A stretch of DNA of 64,000 bases from an uncultured Ruegeria sp. (GTDB lineage: Bacteria; Pseudomonadota; Alphaproteobacteria; Rhodobacterales; Rhodobacteraceae). Below are positions 1 to 10,974 of this stretch, piece after piece. Numbering within the stretch: the stretch's first letter is position 1; each line of letters opens with the position of its first letter. Position numbers and translations under genes: made by a program. Under the pieces are notes generated by a model that saw nothing but the letters and a program-made list of their open reading frames with translations, was not told the origin of the DNA and ran no database searches. The stretch lies in contig NZ_CANMQQ010000003.1 in assembly GCF_947500045.1 (NCBI RefSeq), positions 124,001 to 188,000 on the forward strand, given 5' to 3'.

Positions 1-435
1 CCGAAAAAGCTGAAGTCAGAATTTCTGCGCGAACGCCCTATCGAAGTGCGCGAAGTTTATCCGCTGGACTTGTTCACACCGTCCAAAGCAGACGATAAGA
101 ACTATCTGTGGTTTCGTATGGGGGCGGCGAACCATGCGGATACGATTACACAGCATCTTCTTTTGGCCTATGCTTCTGACATGGGTCTGCTGAGTTCGGG
201 AATGCGGCCACATGGGTTAAGTTGGTTTAGCGGCGAAATCGACGGGGCGAGCCTGGATCACGCCATCTGGTTTCATGCACCTGTCCGGTTCCAAGACTGG
301 CATCTCTATTCGATGGAGGCGCCATGGACGGGGCAGGGGCGCAGCTTCAATCGTGGGTCCATCTATTCTCAGGATGGCAGCTTGGTCGCTTCGGTCGCGC
401 AGGAAGGTTTGCTGAGGAGGCGTATCCAACGTTAG
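1..435 (+). CDS. tesB: Acyl-CoA thioesterase II (TesB-like), 5' truncated by window edge
   Basis: Open frame from base 1 (PKKLKSEFLRERPIEVREVYPLDLF...) with TesB C-terminal hot-dog signatures (HADTITQHLLLAYASDMGLL, GRSFNRGSIYSQDGSLVASVAQEGLLR). Confidence 0.85.
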   Translation, partial: PKKLKSEFLRERPIEVREVYPLDLFTPSKADDKNYLWFRMGAANHADTITQHLLLAYASDMGLLSSGMRPHGLSWFSGEIDGASLDHAIWFHAPVRFQDWHLYSMEAPWTGQGRSFNRGSIYSQDGSLVASVAQEGLLRRRIQR

Positions 436-1199
436 GTATTGTCTATAAACCGTTGATTAAACTTGTTCATACCACTGATCCATCGCTCGTAATCAGTGGT
501 TTTCTGACGTATGTAATCAAGTACCTCTGGGTGCGGCAGAATCAAGAAACACTCATCTGAAAGCCCCTGAACACAGGCCTGAGCGACGTCATTAGGTTCG
601 ATTATTCCGTCAATTGCAGCAACCGAGGCTTCGTGCCCACGTATCATCTCTGATCGCACAGCTTGCGGACATAAAACTGAAACCCGGATCCCTTTATCCC
701 GATACGTCATCGCGATCCATTCTGATAACCCGACGGCCGCATGTTTGCTCACACCATATGGTGCCGCGCCAGGTTGATTGAGCAACCCAGCCGCAGACGC
801 GGTGAACATGAAGTAACCACCACCACGCGCGACCATTCTTGGGATCAGATGTCGAGCAGTCCAGACATGAGACATGACGTTGGTTTTCCAGATGCGGTCC
901 CATTCAGCATCCGGCACATCAAGCCCACCAAGTGTCAGAATTCCGGCGTTCGCGCAAAACAGATCGATCGGAGCAATTGTTGCCTCGACAGTTTCAATCA
1001 ACGCGCGCGTATCGCTTTCTTTGGAAACATCGCACCTGATAGCATGGCCGTCGATCCGTTCTGCGACAACCTGTGCGCGTTCCAGATCGATATCCGAACA
1101 GATAACCCGTGCGCCTTCTTCCGAGAACCGTTCCGCCAGACCTTTACCAATACCATTCGCGGCCCCGGTAATAACGACGGTCTTGCCATTCAGATCCAT
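432..1199 (-). CDS. SDR family oxidoreductase
   Basis: TGAANGIGKG Rossmann motif, NAG, YGVSKHA catalytic motif; start taken at MDLNGKTVVITG rather than the longer ORF start at 1238. Confidence 0.85.
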   Translation of the reverse strand: MDLNGKTVVITGAANGIGKGLAERFSEEGARVICSDIDLERAQVVAERIDGHAIRCDVSKESDTRALIETVEATIAPIDLFCANAGILTLGGLDVPDAEWDRIWKTNVMSHVWTARHLIPRMVARGGGYFMFTASAAGLLNQPGAAPYGVSKHAAVGLSEWIAMTYRDKGIRVSVLCPQAVRSEMIRGHEASVAAIDGIIEPNDVAQACVQGLSDECFLILPHPEVLDYIRQKTTDYERWISGMNKFNQRFIDNT

Positions 1200-1331
1200 T
1201 GCTATGTCCGTGTCTACATTTCGAACACAACGTAACATGCTGGCAAACCACAGCCAATGTACATTGCACGGCTGCGGTTTGCTGATCTAATATATTACAT
1301 AATACTGATTATACGTATATTGAGTCACGCT

Positions 1332-2561
1332 TCAAAAGAACGCTTGAAGCCCGGTTTGTGCCCGCCCCAGGATCAATGCGTGGACATCATGCGTGCCCTC
1401 ATAGGTGTTTACGGTCTCAAGATTGATCATATGGCGCACAACCTGGAATTCCAGCGATATACCATTGCCGCCATGCATGTCCCGGGCCATCCGCGCGATG
1501 TCCAACGCTTTGCCGCAGTTGTTGCGCTTGATGATCGAGATCATTTCAGGCGCAGCCTCAGCCTGATCCATCAAACGTCCAACGCGCAGGCTTGCTTGCA
1601 GGCCCAGTGATATCTCTGTCTGCATTTCGGCCAGCTTACGTTGAAACAGCTGCGTTTGTGCCAGAGGACGATTGAACTGCTTACGGTCCAAACCGTACTG
1701 GCGTGCTGCGTGCCAACAGCATTCCGCAGCACCCATAGCACCCCAGCTGATGCCAAAGCGTGCACGGTTTAGGCAACCAAATGGACCTTTCAGGCCCTGC
1801 ACATGCGGCAGCAAGGCGCCCTCGTCCACTTCAACGCCGTCCATGACGATTCCGCCAGTGATCGATGTCCGCAGGCTCAGCTTGTTTTCGATCTTCGGTG
1901 TGCTCAGACCCTTGGTCCCTTTGTCCAATACAAAGCCGCGAATTTTGCCATCATGGGCATCCGATTTAGCCCAGATCACAAAGACATCCGCTATCGGTGA
2001 ATTTGAAATCCACATTTTACTGCCGGTCAATCGATAGCCGCCATCGATCTTTTCAGCGCGTGTTTTCATCGCGGCAGGATCTGACCCTGCATCCGGTTCG
2101 GTCAGACCGAAACATCCAATCCATTCGCCACTTGCCAGTTTGGGCAGGTATTTGCGTCTCTGTTCCTCACTGCCATAAGCAAAGATCGGGTACATCACCA
2201 ACGAGCTTTGCACCGACATCATTGAACGATAGCCGGAATCCACACGCTCGACTTCACGCGCGACAAGGCCATATGCCACATAACTCGCGCCAATCCCGCC
2301 ATATTCCTCGGGGATTGTTGTGCCTAGCAGGCCCATTTCCCCCATTTCGCGAAAGATATCCGGATCGGTTTCTTCGTTCTGGAAAGCCTTGGTGACGCGC
2401 GGTTGCAGTTTCTCTTGGGCATAGGCGCGCGCGCTGTCGGCGATCAGGCGTTCGTCCTCTTCCAATTGATCTGACAAACGAAAAGGATCATCCCAGTTAA
2501 AGCTTCCAAGTTCTGGCGCATCCTTGGCACGCAGGACGGGTTTTGTGTCTGGGGCGTTCAT
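1332..2561 (-). CDS. Acyl-CoA dehydrogenase, glutaryl-CoA dehydrogenase-like
   Basis: ACAD motifs ([52 protein letters not shown]); start at MNAPDTKP. Confidence 0.85.
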   Translation of the reverse strand: MNAPDTKPVLRAKDAPELGSFNWDDPFRLSDQLEEDERLIADSARAYAQEKLQPRVTKAFQNEETDPDIFREMGEMGLLGTTIPEEYGGIGASYVAYGLVAREVERVDSGYRSMMSVQSSLVMYPIFAYGSEEQRRKYLPKLASGEWIGCFGLTEPDAGSDPAAMKTRAEKIDGGYRLTGSKMWISNSPIADVFVIWAKSDAHDGKIRGFVLDKGTKGLSTPKIENKLSLRTSITGGIVMDGVEVDEGALLPHVQGLKGPFGCLNRARFGISWGAMGAAECCWHAARQYGLDRKQFNRPLAQTQLFQRKLAEMQTEISLGLQASLRVGRLMDQAEAAPEMISIIKRNNCGKALDIARMARDMHGGNGISLEFQVVRHMINLETVNTYEGTHDVHALILGRAQTGLQAFF

Positions 2562-2659
2562 GTTGCTTCTCCGGCAGAAATAGGTTTGCGTCATCATATC
2601 CTGAGATTTATGCAAAAAACAGCAAGACATTCGCATGGTTTCATGATCAAAACGCATAG

Positions 2660-3571
2660 ATGAGCACGAACCGCCCTATCCTACCGCCCATTACCGCGCT
2701 GCGCGCGCTCGAAGCCTTGGATCGCCTTGGATCGGCCTCGGCGGTTGCTGATGAGATGGCACTGACGCAAAGTGCAGTCAGCCGACAGCTCCAAACACTC
2801 GAGGCACACCTGAATGCTGAGCTGGTCAGCCGTGATCGAAAGCGATTATCGCTAACCAAAGCTGGGCAGGACTATGTTCAGGAAATTCGACCAGCCCTTT
2901 CACAGATCGCACAGGCGGCGATAAAACTGCATATCGCACCGGTTGGAGGGACGCTTAATCTGGCGATCCTGCCAACCTTTGGAATGCGTTGGCTGGTGCC
3001 GCGTCTTCCGGAATTCGCGCGACTTCATCCAGACATCACAATTAACATGACAACACGGCTGAGGCCCTTCAGTTTTGCGTCTGAACCCTTTGATGCAGCA
3101 CTACATTTTGGCGAACCCGATTGGCCGGGAACCGACCGGTTGCTCTTGAGCATGGAGCGGGTATTACCTGTTTGCGCACCAGAACTGCTGCCGCAAGGCG
3201 AACCAGGGTCACCAGGCGATCTGCTCAAACTGCCTTTGTTGCACATCCAGACAAGGCCGCGCGCGTGGCAGGATTGGTTTCAGCAGTTGGGGGTTGATCA
3301 TCCACACCCCCTGCCCGGCACGGTCCATGACCAATTCAATACGATCAATCAGGCCGCACTGCACGGGCTGGGCGTGGCTTTGATGCCGAACTATCTGGTC
3401 GAACAAGACCTTGCCACTGGCAGGCTGGTTGCCGCTTTCCCAAATGCGGTCGAGGCCATGGGAGCGTATTATCTGGTTTGGCCACACGAAAAGTCAAAAG
3501 ACACATCGCTGCGACAGTTCAGACACTGGTTGGCCTCGCAGGCGCAGCCAGAAGACACCCTGCCCCGCTGA
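2660..3571 (+). CDS. LysR family transcriptional regulator (GcvA-like)
   Basis: N-terminal HTH ([33 protein letters not shown]), divergent from the acyl-CoA dehydrogenase. Confidence 0.85.
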   Translation: MSTNRPILPPITALRALEALDRLGSASAVADEMALTQSAVSRQLQTLEAHLNAELVSRDRKRLSLTKAGQDYVQEIRPALSQIAQAAIKLHIAPVGGTLNLAILPTFGMRWLVPRLPEFARLHPDITINMTTRLRPFSFASEPFDAALHFGEPDWPGTDRLLLSMERVLPVCAPELLPQGEPGSPGDLLKLPLLHIQTRPRAWQDWFQQLGVDHPHPLPGTVHDQFNTINQAALHGLGVALMPNYLVEQDLATGRLVAAFPNAVEAMGAYYLVWPHEKSKDTSLRQFRHWLASQAQPEDTLPR

Positions 3572-3574
3572 GCG

Positions 3575-4264
3575 TCAGCCCAGGGCGTATCCCGCCCCAC
3601 GCACGGTGCGCACAGGATCCTCGCCGCCATGCTGGGTCAGCGCCTTGCGCAGGCGTCCGATATGGACATCAACGGTGCGTGTGTCGACATAGATGTCACG
3701 ACCCCAGACACGGTCGAGCAGTTGTTCGCGGCTCCAGACTCGACCGGGTTTTTCCATGAAGGTACTCAGCAGGCGGAATTCGGTCGGACCAAGTTTCAGT
3801 AGCTTGTTGTCGCGGCTGACTTTGTGGGTTTCTGAATCCAGGATGATATCGTCGAACTCTAACCGGATACCCACGGTTGCTGGACGCACCCGCCGCAGTT
3901 GCGTACGGACCCGCGCCATCAGTTCCACAACTGAATACGGTTTGACTACATAGTCATCCGCGCCGGTTTCCAAACCACGCACCTTGTCGACCTCTTCGGA
4001 CCGTGCTGACAGCATGATGATCGGGATCGAGCGCGTGTCGGGCCGTGTTTTCAACCGACGACAAACCTCGATGCCGCTGAGATTGGGCATCATCCAGTCC
4101 AGAACGATGATATCCGGGCGGTCTTCTTCGACCAGCAGCAGGGCTTCATCTCCGTTTTCGGCGCGTGTTACGCGGAACCCTTCGGCGTCCAGATTGTAGG
4201 CCAGCACCTCTCGCTGGGCCAGTTCATCCTCGACCACCAGAACCGTCGGTTGATCAGCGGACAT
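3575..4264 (-). CDS. phoB: Phosphate regulon response regulator PhoB
   Basis: Receiver domain (VLDWMMPNLSGIEVCRRLK) plus OmpR-type winged helix; end of the phoR-pst-phoU operon. Confidence 0.93.
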   Translation of the reverse strand: MSADQPTVLVVEDELAQREVLAYNLDAEGFRVTRAENGDEALLLVEEDRPDIIVLDWMMPNLSGIEVCRRLKTRPDTRSIPIIMLSARSEEVDKVRGLETGADDYVVKPYSVVELMARVRTQLRRVRPATVGIRLEFDDIILDSETHKVSRDNKLLKLGPTEFRLLSTFMEKPGRVWSREQLLDRVWGRDIYVDTRTVDVHIGRLRKALTQHGGEDPVRTVRGAGYALG

Positions 4265-4276
4265 GACAGCGGTCTC

Positions 4277-4978
4277 CTAGATCGTTTGCGAGGTGTTGTC
4301 GGCTTTGGGGCGGGCTTCGCTGGGTCTTTCGCCAGTGACGAGATAGACAACCTGCTCGGCAATCGCGGTGACGTGATCCCCCATCCGCTCAATGTTCTTT
4401 GCGATGAAATGCAGATGCATACAGGACGAAATGTTGCGCGGGTCTTCGGCCATGAAGGTCAGGAACTCGCGAAACAGGCCATTGTACATCTGGTCCACTT
4501 CCTGATCACGCTCGATCACGTCGGTGGCCAACTCGGCATCACGCTGGATATAGGCATCCAGTGCATCCCGCAGCATTCGTTCCACTTCACGCGCCATGCG
4601 GCGCAAGGCGGCGGCGCTGCCGTTGATCTCGCCTGCATTGACCAGAACGGTGGTCCGCTTGGCGATGTTTTTTGAATAATCGCCAATCCGTTCGAGGTTG
4701 GCCGAGACCTTGAGAACCGACAGAACCAACCGCAGGTCGCCTGCCGTGGGGGCCCGCAACGCGATCAGGCGTGCGGTTTCTTCGTTGATTAACTCTTCCA
4801 GTGCATCGATTGCCTTGTCGCCCTGTCGCACTTCCTGCGCCAGCTCCTCGTCACGGGTTTCCAGCGAACGAGCAGCGCCGATGATTGCGGCCTCAACCAG
4901 TCCACCCATCTTCATGATATGGGCCTGAATGGCTTCGAGATCCCGGTCGAACGCGGATGCAATATGTTGTTCGGTCAT
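4277..4978 (-). CDS. phoU: Phosphate signaling protein PhoU
   Basis: PhoU repeats; start at MTEQHIASAFDRDLEAIQ; between pstB and phoB. Confidence 0.92.
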   Translation of the reverse strand: MTEQHIASAFDRDLEAIQAHIMKMGGLVEAAIIGAARSLETRDEELAQEVRQGDKAIDALEELINEETARLIALRAPTAGDLRLVLSVLKVSANLERIGDYSKNIAKRTTVLVNAGEINGSAAALRRMAREVERMLRDALDAYIQRDAELATDVIERDQEVDQMYNGLFREFLTFMAEDPRNISSCMHLHFIAKNIERMGDHVTAIAEQVVYLVTGERPSEARPKADNTSQTI

Positions 4979-4994
4979 GTCTGAATACCTGTTC

Positions 4995-5795
4995 TCAGCC
5001 GATCCGGCCTGTAATGTAGCTTTCGGTCCGGGGGTCTTCGGGATTGGTGAAAATCTGACCGGTCTCACCGAATTCAACCAGATTACCAAGGTGGAAGAAC
5101 GCCGTTTTCTGGCTGACCCGAGCCGCCTGTTGCATCGAGTGCGTCACGATCACCACTGAATATCGCTTGCGCAGATCATCGATCAATTCTTCGACCTGCG
5201 CCGTCGCAATCGGGTCAAGCGCCGAGCATGGCTCATCCATCAGCAGAACCTCTGGCTCTGTCGCCACAGCGCGGGCGATGCACAGACGCTGCTGCTGGCC
5301 ACCAGAAAGGCCAGTGCCCGGTGCATCCAGACGATCCTTGACCTCTTCCCAGATCGCACCGCGACGCAAGGATTTCTCGACGAGTTCATCCAATTCCGCC
5401 TTGTTCTTTGCAAGGCCGTGGATGCGCGGGCCGTAGGCCACGTTGTCATAGATCGACTTGGGAAACGGGTTCGGTTTCTGGAACACCATGCCGACCTTGG
5501 CGCGCAGCTGCACCGGGTCAACGCGCTTGTCATAGATATCTTCGCCATCCAGCAGGATATCCCCGGTGACGCGACAGATATCGATGGTGTCATTCATCCG
5601 GTTCAAACAACGCAGGAACGTGGACTTTCCACAGCCCGAGGGGCCGATGAATGCGGTAACCGTCTTATCCTCGATCTCGACATTCACGTCCTTGATGGCG
5701 TGGGTGTCGCCATAATGGACCTGAACATTGTTCGCGGCGATCTTGATTGCTTTGGAGTCCACGGTTCTCTCCACTCGTGTCATATCGTTCATCAT
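4995..5795 (-). CDS. pstB: Phosphate ABC transporter ATP-binding protein PstB
   Basis: Walker [24 protein letters not shown] signature, pst context. Confidence 0.95.
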   Translation of the reverse strand: MMNDMTRVERTVDSKAIKIAANNVQVHYGDTHAIKDVNVEIEDKTVTAFIGPSGCGKSTFLRCLNRMNDTIDICRVTGDILLDGEDIYDKRVDPVQLRAKVGMVFQKPNPFPKSIYDNVAYGPRIHGLAKNKAELDELVEKSLRRGAIWEEVKDRLDAPGTGLSGGQQQRLCIARAVATEPEVLLMDEPCSALDPIATAQVEELIDDLRKRYSVVIVTHSMQQAARVSQKTAFFHLGNLVEFGETGQIFTNPEDPRTESYITGRIG

Positions 5796-5804
5796 TGCCC
5801 CCTC

Positions 5805-7163
5805 TTACCAGCGGCGTTCAAAGCGGCGGCGCAGGATGACCGCAATGGTGTTCATTGTGACAAGGAAGATCAACAGAATGATGATGCCTCCCCATGCGCG
5901 TTCATAAAAGGCGGGGTCGGCACGCTTGGACCATTCGTAGATCTGTGCCGGCATGGCCGAGTTCGGTGACAGGAAGCCAGCCACGATCCCATCCGGCGGG
6001 TTCGACGCGATAAAGCCCACCATCCCGATCAACAGAAGCGGTGCGGTTTCACCCAAAGCCTGCGCCAGACCGATGATCGTACCGGTCAGAATACCGGGTG
6101 CGGCCAGCGGCAGAACATGGTGGAACACCGACTGCATTTTCGAGGCCCCTACCCCAAGCGCTGCATCCCGGATCGACGGTGGTACCGCCTTCAGTGACGC
6201 GCGCGTCGAGATGATGATCGTCGGCAAGGTCATCAGCGTCAGAACCAAACCACCCACAAGAGGCGCCGAGGTCGGCAGGTGCATGTAGTTGATGAACACC
6301 GCCAGACCCAAAATACCGAACACGATGGACGGAACAGCGGCGAGGTTCGAAATGTTTACCTCGATAATATCTGTCAGCCGGTTCTGCGGCGCGAACTCTT
6401 CAAGATAGATCGAAGCGGCAACACCGATGGGCAAAGCCAGCACCAGCACCACCAACATCATGAACAGCGATCCCAGCATGGACACACCGATCCCAGCCGC
6501 CTCGGGCCGTTGATCGGATGCGTCTGAACCAAAGATGAAATCCGGGTTGAAGGCTTTGTACAGGACCCCCGCGTCCCGCAGTTGATCGACCAAATCTAGC
6601 TGCGCGACCGAGATGCTTTTGTCATTGGCGATGGACTCGCGGGTCACACGGCCTTTCATGTAGCCATCGACCCGGCTGTTGACCAAAAAGCGGAAGCTGA
6701 CCGTATTGCCGATCTCATCCGGATTGGCGATGACATAGTTCCGCAAATCGGCTTGTGCAGCCTTGGACAGGATCTTACCCATCTCCTTGGGCTTCAGATC
6801 CGTCTGAATGCCCAGATTCTGAACTTCGGTTTCCAGTGCTGTGGATATCAAGGGCGCATAGCCAAAGGTCGAAACCTTCTTGATATCCTCGATATTACGG
6901 TTGCCCTTCTTGTCCAGCTTGTCTTCTTTCAGCTCGACACTCAGCTCAAGAAAGCTTTGCTGGAATGCGCCCGTGCCAGCGGTCACGATTTTGGTAACCA
7001 GAACGACCAGCATCAACAGGCCGATACCGATAGCCGCGATGCCGTACAGCTTGAACCGGCCTTCAGCGGCATTGCGACGTTTGGTGCGTGCATCCTTGTC
7101 AAACAGCGAACCTTTGGGCTTCGCAGTAGAAGAGGTGTCAGGCGTTTGGGAAATATCGGTCAT
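5805..7163 (-). CDS. pstA: Phosphate ABC transporter permease PstA
   Basis: C-terminal permease domain with long N-terminal extension; overlaps pstC end. Confidence 0.93.
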   Translation of the reverse strand: MTDISQTPDTSSTAKPKGSLFDKDARTKRRNAAEGRFKLYGIAAIGIGLLMLVVLVTKIVTAGTGAFQQSFLELSVELKEDKLDKKGNRNIEDIKKVSTFGYAPLISTALETEVQNLGIQTDLKPKEMGKILSKAAQADLRNYVIANPDEIGNTVSFRFLVNSRVDGYMKGRVTRESIANDKSISVAQLDLVDQLRDAGVLYKAFNPDFIFGSDASDQRPEAAGIGVSMLGSLFMMLVVLVLALPIGVAASIYLEEFAPQNRLTDIIEVNISNLAAVPSIVFGILGLAVFINYMHLPTSAPLVGGLVLTLMTLPTIIISTRASLKAVPPSIRDAALGVGASKMQSVFHHVLPLAAPGILTGTIIGLAQALGETAPLLLIGMVGFIASNPPDGIVAGFLSPNSAMPAQIYEWSKRADPAFYERAWGGIIILLIFLVTMNTIAVILRRRFERRW

Positions 7164-8632
7164 TCGTACTGCTCCCGGTATTTGCGTACGATGTAGAGCG
7201 CGAAGATATTCAGCCCCAGTGTAATGATGAAAAGGGTCAGACCCAGTGCAAAGGCCACCAGTGTTTCAGGGCTGGCAAAATCGGTATCGCCGGTCAGCTG
7301 GCTGACGATACGGGTTGTAATGGTTGTCATCGCCTCGAACGGATTGCCCGAGAACTTTGCGATCGCGCCAGCGGCCATCACGACAATCATTGTTTCGCCA
7401 ATTGCGCGGCTTGCGGCCAGCAATATCGCACCAACGATCCCTGGCAGCGCTGCAGGTAGAACCACCTGACGCACGGTTTCAGACTTGGTTGCGCCAAGCC
7501 CCAGTGATCCATCGCGCATCGATTGTGGTACCGCGTTGATGATGTCATCCGACAACGACGACACAAAAGGGATCAGCATGATACCCATTACAAGACCGGC
7601 GGTCAGAACGGCGTTGGAGCTGGCCATCCATCCCAGTCCCAGCGCTCCGCCATCCCCAAACAGGGACACCAGCGCGGGACCCACGGTCAACAAGGCAAAC
7701 AGACCATAAACGATGGTCGGGATACCGGCGAGTATTTCCAGCAGTGGTTTGGCAATCGAGCGGGTCACTCCTGTGGCGTATTCCGACAGGTAAATCGCCG
7801 CGAATAAACCGATCGGCACTGCCACCAGCAACGCGATAAGCGAGATGTAAAGCGTGCCCCACAGCAGCGGCAGGATCGACAGCTCGCTCCCGCCCCGGAA
7901 GTTCGGGGCCCAAGTGCTACCAAAGAAGAAATCCTTCCAGGAATGCAGTTGGAAGAAGTTCATCGTTTCGAACAACATCGACAGGACGATGCCTACAGTT
8001 GTCAGAATGGCGATTGATGCCGCCAGCAGAAGAAGTGCCAGAACCCCTTGCTCAACCACGTTTCGGGCACGGAATTCCTTGTGCGTGCGGACATAGGCAA
8101 AAGCCGCGCCCAAAAGGGCTGCCAGCAGCACAACAACTTGCATCGCGGTTGACCCGGCCGCGGTCATGCTGCGGTATTTCTGAGCGGCCATCAAAATGGG
8201 TTTTGAGATGTCCTGCGTCAGCACCTGACCCGCATCTTTCAGCGACTGGGTCAGTCCTTCGATATCCGCGCTCGCATTGCGCGCTTGCGCATCGGACAAC
8301 GTGCCAGCGGCAATCGCACCGTCCAGCCCGTAGGCGACGCGGCGCACCTCGCTCATGACTAGTCCCCGGTCCGAGCCTTCGGTGATCGCGGTATCCGGGA
8401 TCATGCCAGAGACGGTTTTATCCACGATCAACGGTTGCGCCAGCAGCCACAAGATCAGCAATCCCAGCGCCGGGACCAGCGCGGTCAGCGCGACATTATA
8501 TCCATAGTAGGATGGCAATGAATGCAATGCGCGCGCATCGCCTTCGGCACTTGCCAATGCGCGGGTCCGACCCGCAAAATACCCAATCACTGCCAAAGCA
8601 AGCAGGATCAGCAATAGCCAGGATAGCGCCAT
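7160..8632 (-). CDS. pstC: Phosphate ABC transporter permease PstC
   Basis: Permease motifs (YLSEYATGVTRSIAKPLLEILAGIPTIVYGLFAL). Confidence 0.93.
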   Translation of the reverse strand: MALSWLLLILLALAVIGYFAGRTRALASAEGDARALHSLPSYYGYNVALTALVPALGLLILWLLAQPLIVDKTVSGMIPDTAITEGSDRGLVMSEVRRVAYGLDGAIAAGTLSDAQARNASADIEGLTQSLKDAGQVLTQDISKPILMAAQKYRSMTAAGSTAMQVVVLLAALLGAAFAYVRTHKEFRARNVVEQGVLALLLLAASIAILTTVGIVLSMLFETMNFFQLHSWKDFFFGSTWAPNFRGGSELSILPLLWGTLYISLIALLVAVPIGLFAAIYLSEYATGVTRSIAKPLLEILAGIPTIVYGLFALLTVGPALVSLFGDGGALGLGWMASSNAVLTAGLVMGIMLIPFVSSLSDDIINAVPQSMRDGSLGLGATKSETVRQVVLPAALPGIVGAILLAASRAIGETMIVVMAAGAIAKFSGNPFEAMTTITTRIVSQLTGDTDFASPETLVAFALGLTLFIITLGLNIFALYIVRKYREQYE

Positions 8633-8714
8633 GTGAACTCCGTGGGGATGGCAGAGTTGCAGTCAAAGGAACCGGGGCGCGTGTGAATCGCCCCGATTCG
8701 TGAGTATTCAGGGT

Positions 8715-9755
8715 TTAGGATCCACCGCCCAGAACGGTTTCGTTGGCAACCGCTTCTTGAACTTTGAGCAGCTCCGGATCCGACACGAGGCCGTATTCGG
8801 CCAGCGGGCCATCGGGGCCTGCAATCTCGTCCGCGACGAAGAATTCAGCGTATTCCTTTAGGCCAGGGATCACGCCGATATGAGCTTTTTTCACGTAGAA
8901 GAACAGAGGGCGCGACACTGGATATTCACCGGTTGCAATCGACTCGGTCGACGGAACGACGTCGGACATGGTTGCAACTTGCAGCTTGTCGGTGTTGTTC
9001 TCATAGAACGCCAGACCAAAGACGCCGATACCGTCCTTGTTGCTATCGATACGGGCCAGGGTTTCAGTGTAGTCGCCGTCGATATCGACCGAAACACCAT
9101 CGGTGCGCAGCGCTATACAAGCTTTCTCGGCAGCTTTCTCGTCGTCGCCATTGGCGGTTTTGTAGGCTTCAAAATCGCCGGTGTGCTCACAACCTGCCAG
9201 GATTACCTTGTCTTCGAAAACTTCACGGGTGCCGTGCTTGGTGCCCGGAACGAAGGCTGCAATGGGTTGCGCCGGAAAGTTCGGGTTTACCTGGTCCCAG
9301 GTCTTATAAGGGTTATCGATCAGTTGGCCGTCGACAACAACCTGAGCAGACAGTGCTTTGTACCAATCATCCGGCGTAAACGCGAAAGTGTTGCCGTTGA
9401 TGTCGGATGCGAAAACGATCCCGTCATAACCAATCTGAACTTCGATGATGTCAGTTACACCGGCGTCGGCGCAGGCTTTGATCTCGTTTTCGCGGATTTG
9501 GCGCGATGCGTTGGCGATGTCGATGGTGTTTTCGCCCACGCCTTCGCAGAAACGCTTCAGACCGGCGGACGATCCACCGGATTCAACAACCGGTGTCGGG
9601 AAATCAAAATTCTCACCGAAGGCTTCAGCAACGATCGAAGCGTAAGGCAGGACGGTCGACGAACCGGCAACCTGAACTTGATCACGGGCAGCAGCGGTGG
9701 TCGCCGAAACGGCAGCGATGGCAAGAGCCGAAGCCGACAGTTTTACAAAGGACAT
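8715..9755 (-). CDS. pstS: Phosphate-binding substrate-binding protein PstS
   Basis: Signal peptide, VAGSSTVLPYASIVAEAF, ESGGSSAGLKRFC; first gene of pst block. Confidence 0.92.
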   Translation of the reverse strand: MSFVKLSASALAIAAVSATTAAARDQVQVAGSSTVLPYASIVAEAFGENFDFPTPVVESGGSSAGLKRFCEGVGENTIDIANASRQIRENEIKACADAGVTDIIEVQIGYDGIVFASDINGNTFAFTPDDWYKALSAQVVVDGQLIDNPYKTWDQVNPNFPAQPIAAFVPGTKHGTREVFEDKVILAGCEHTGDFEAYKTANGDDEKAAEKACIALRTDGVSVDIDGDYTETLARIDSNKDGIGVFGLAFYENNTDKLQVATMSDVVPSTESIATGEYPVSRPLFFYVKKAHIGVIPGLKEYAEFFVADEIAGPDGPLAEYGLVSDPELLKVQEAVANETVLGGGS

Positions 9756-9837
9756 CTCAGTCTCCTTGAGAAAGATACGTTCTGATCATCCCCATGATGA
9801 TCTGAGCGCAGCACTATGACGCGTGCGTAAGCCTTTT

Positions 9838-9866
9838 GTGACAGGTATGTAACAGCTTCATGACAA
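9838..9866 (-). promoter_or_regulatory. Pho box with three 7-mers at 11-bp period
   Basis: Minus strand TTGTCAT-GAAG-CTGTTAC-ATAC-CTGTCAC vs PhoB consensus CTGTCAT-N4-CTGTCAT; 83 bp upstream of pstS ATG. Confidence 0.85.
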
Positions 9867-9936
9867 CTCAGGAATTTCTCAGAAATTCTTAACTTGACGA
9901 GGCGTCATGACCGAATGGTCAAGGGCAGCCGCGACA

Positions 9937-10968
9937 TCAACGGGGTAATATGACCGTAAAAACCGCGCCCTGCCCCAATTCGCTTTCAACACGTAACCGG
10001 CCACGATGCCGATTGACGATGTGCTTGACGATCGCAAGCCCCAAACCCGTTCCACCCAATTCGCGTGAGCGATGGCTGTCAGCCCGATAAAAACGCTCGG
10101 TCAGTCTGGGCAAATGTTTGGCATCGATGCCTGGACCCTGGTCGATGATCTTGATCCGCACGGCAGGGCCGCGCATTGCGGTATCCCGCTCAAACAGCCG
10201 AACGACCACATCAACTGTGCCTCCGCCTCCGCCATATTTGATTGCGTTTTCAATGAGGTTAGTCAGGACTTGACGCAACTGATCACTATCCCCGACCATC
10301 GAGATTGGTGCGCTGGGTGCATCAAGCGAGACGGTAACACCAGCATCTTCAGCCAGTGGTCGCAGAGTATTCAATGTCGACTGAATCAGGCCTGTCAGCT
10401 CCAACGGCTCCTTTGGTCTGACCCGTTCTTCACTTTCCACGCGGTTGAGCGACAGCAGATCACCGACCAGCCGGTTCATTCGATTGGCCTCATCGGCCAT
10501 GATCTGCAGAAAACGATCCCGTGCGGCGGTGTCATCCCGGGCCGGGCCTTGAAGAGTTTCGATGAACCCCATCAGGGCCGTCAGTGGAGTGCGCAGCTCG
10601 TGGCTGACATTGGCCACGAAATCGCGTCGCATCTGGCCTGCCTGTTCCAGATGCGTGACGTCCTGAAACACGGCCAGTACCGCATCCGCCTCGTTAACAG
10701 ATCGGCACTGCATTTCAAAGGTCGTATCCTGCGCACCGTCATTTGAAAGGTGCCGCCCCCTGCCCGGCTCTTTCGACCGAAGGCATTGCTCGATTACCTC
10801 AATGACCTGTGGCTGACGCAGGATCGTTGCGAAGTGCCGGCCTTCTATTGCCTGACCCAGCAGCGCCTGCGCCTCGGTGTTCGCGGCTATGATCCGTTCG
10901 GACTGGCCAACCAGCAAGGCGGGCATCGGAATTGCAGAGACAAATTCGGCAAGCAATGTATCGGGCAT
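9937..10968 (-). CDS. phoR: Phosphate regulon sensor histidine kinase PhoR (no obvious transmembrane segment)
   Basis: PAS-like N-terminus, FVANVSHELRTPLTALMGFIETL H-box, HATPase motifs; adjacent to pst operon. Confidence 0.9.
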   Translation of the reverse strand: MPDTLLAEFVSAIPMPALLVGQSERIIAANTEAQALLGQAIEGRHFATILRQPQVIEVIEQCLRSKEPGRGRHLSNDGAQDTTFEMQCRSVNEADAVLAVFQDVTHLEQAGQMRRDFVANVSHELRTPLTALMGFIETLQGPARDDTAARDRFLQIMADEANRMNRLVGDLLSLNRVESEERVRPKEPLELTGLIQSTLNTLRPLAEDAGVTVSLDAPSAPISMVGDSDQLRQVLTNLIENAIKYGGGGGTVDVVVRLFERDTAMRGPAVRIKIIDQGPGIDAKHLPRLTERFYRADSHRSRELGGTGLGLAIVKHIVNRHRGRLRVESELGQGAVFTVILPR

Positions 10969-10974
10969 GCGTAG

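Noticed and set aside
4250-4675. 141-aa plus-strand ORF antisense to phoU
   Set aside because: Covered by phoU and the phoB/phoU junction on the minus strand.
8880-9785. 301-aa plus-strand ORF antisense to pstS
   Set aside because: Fully antisense to a clearly recognisable PstS; no family resemblance. Likely a by-product of GC-rich codon usage.
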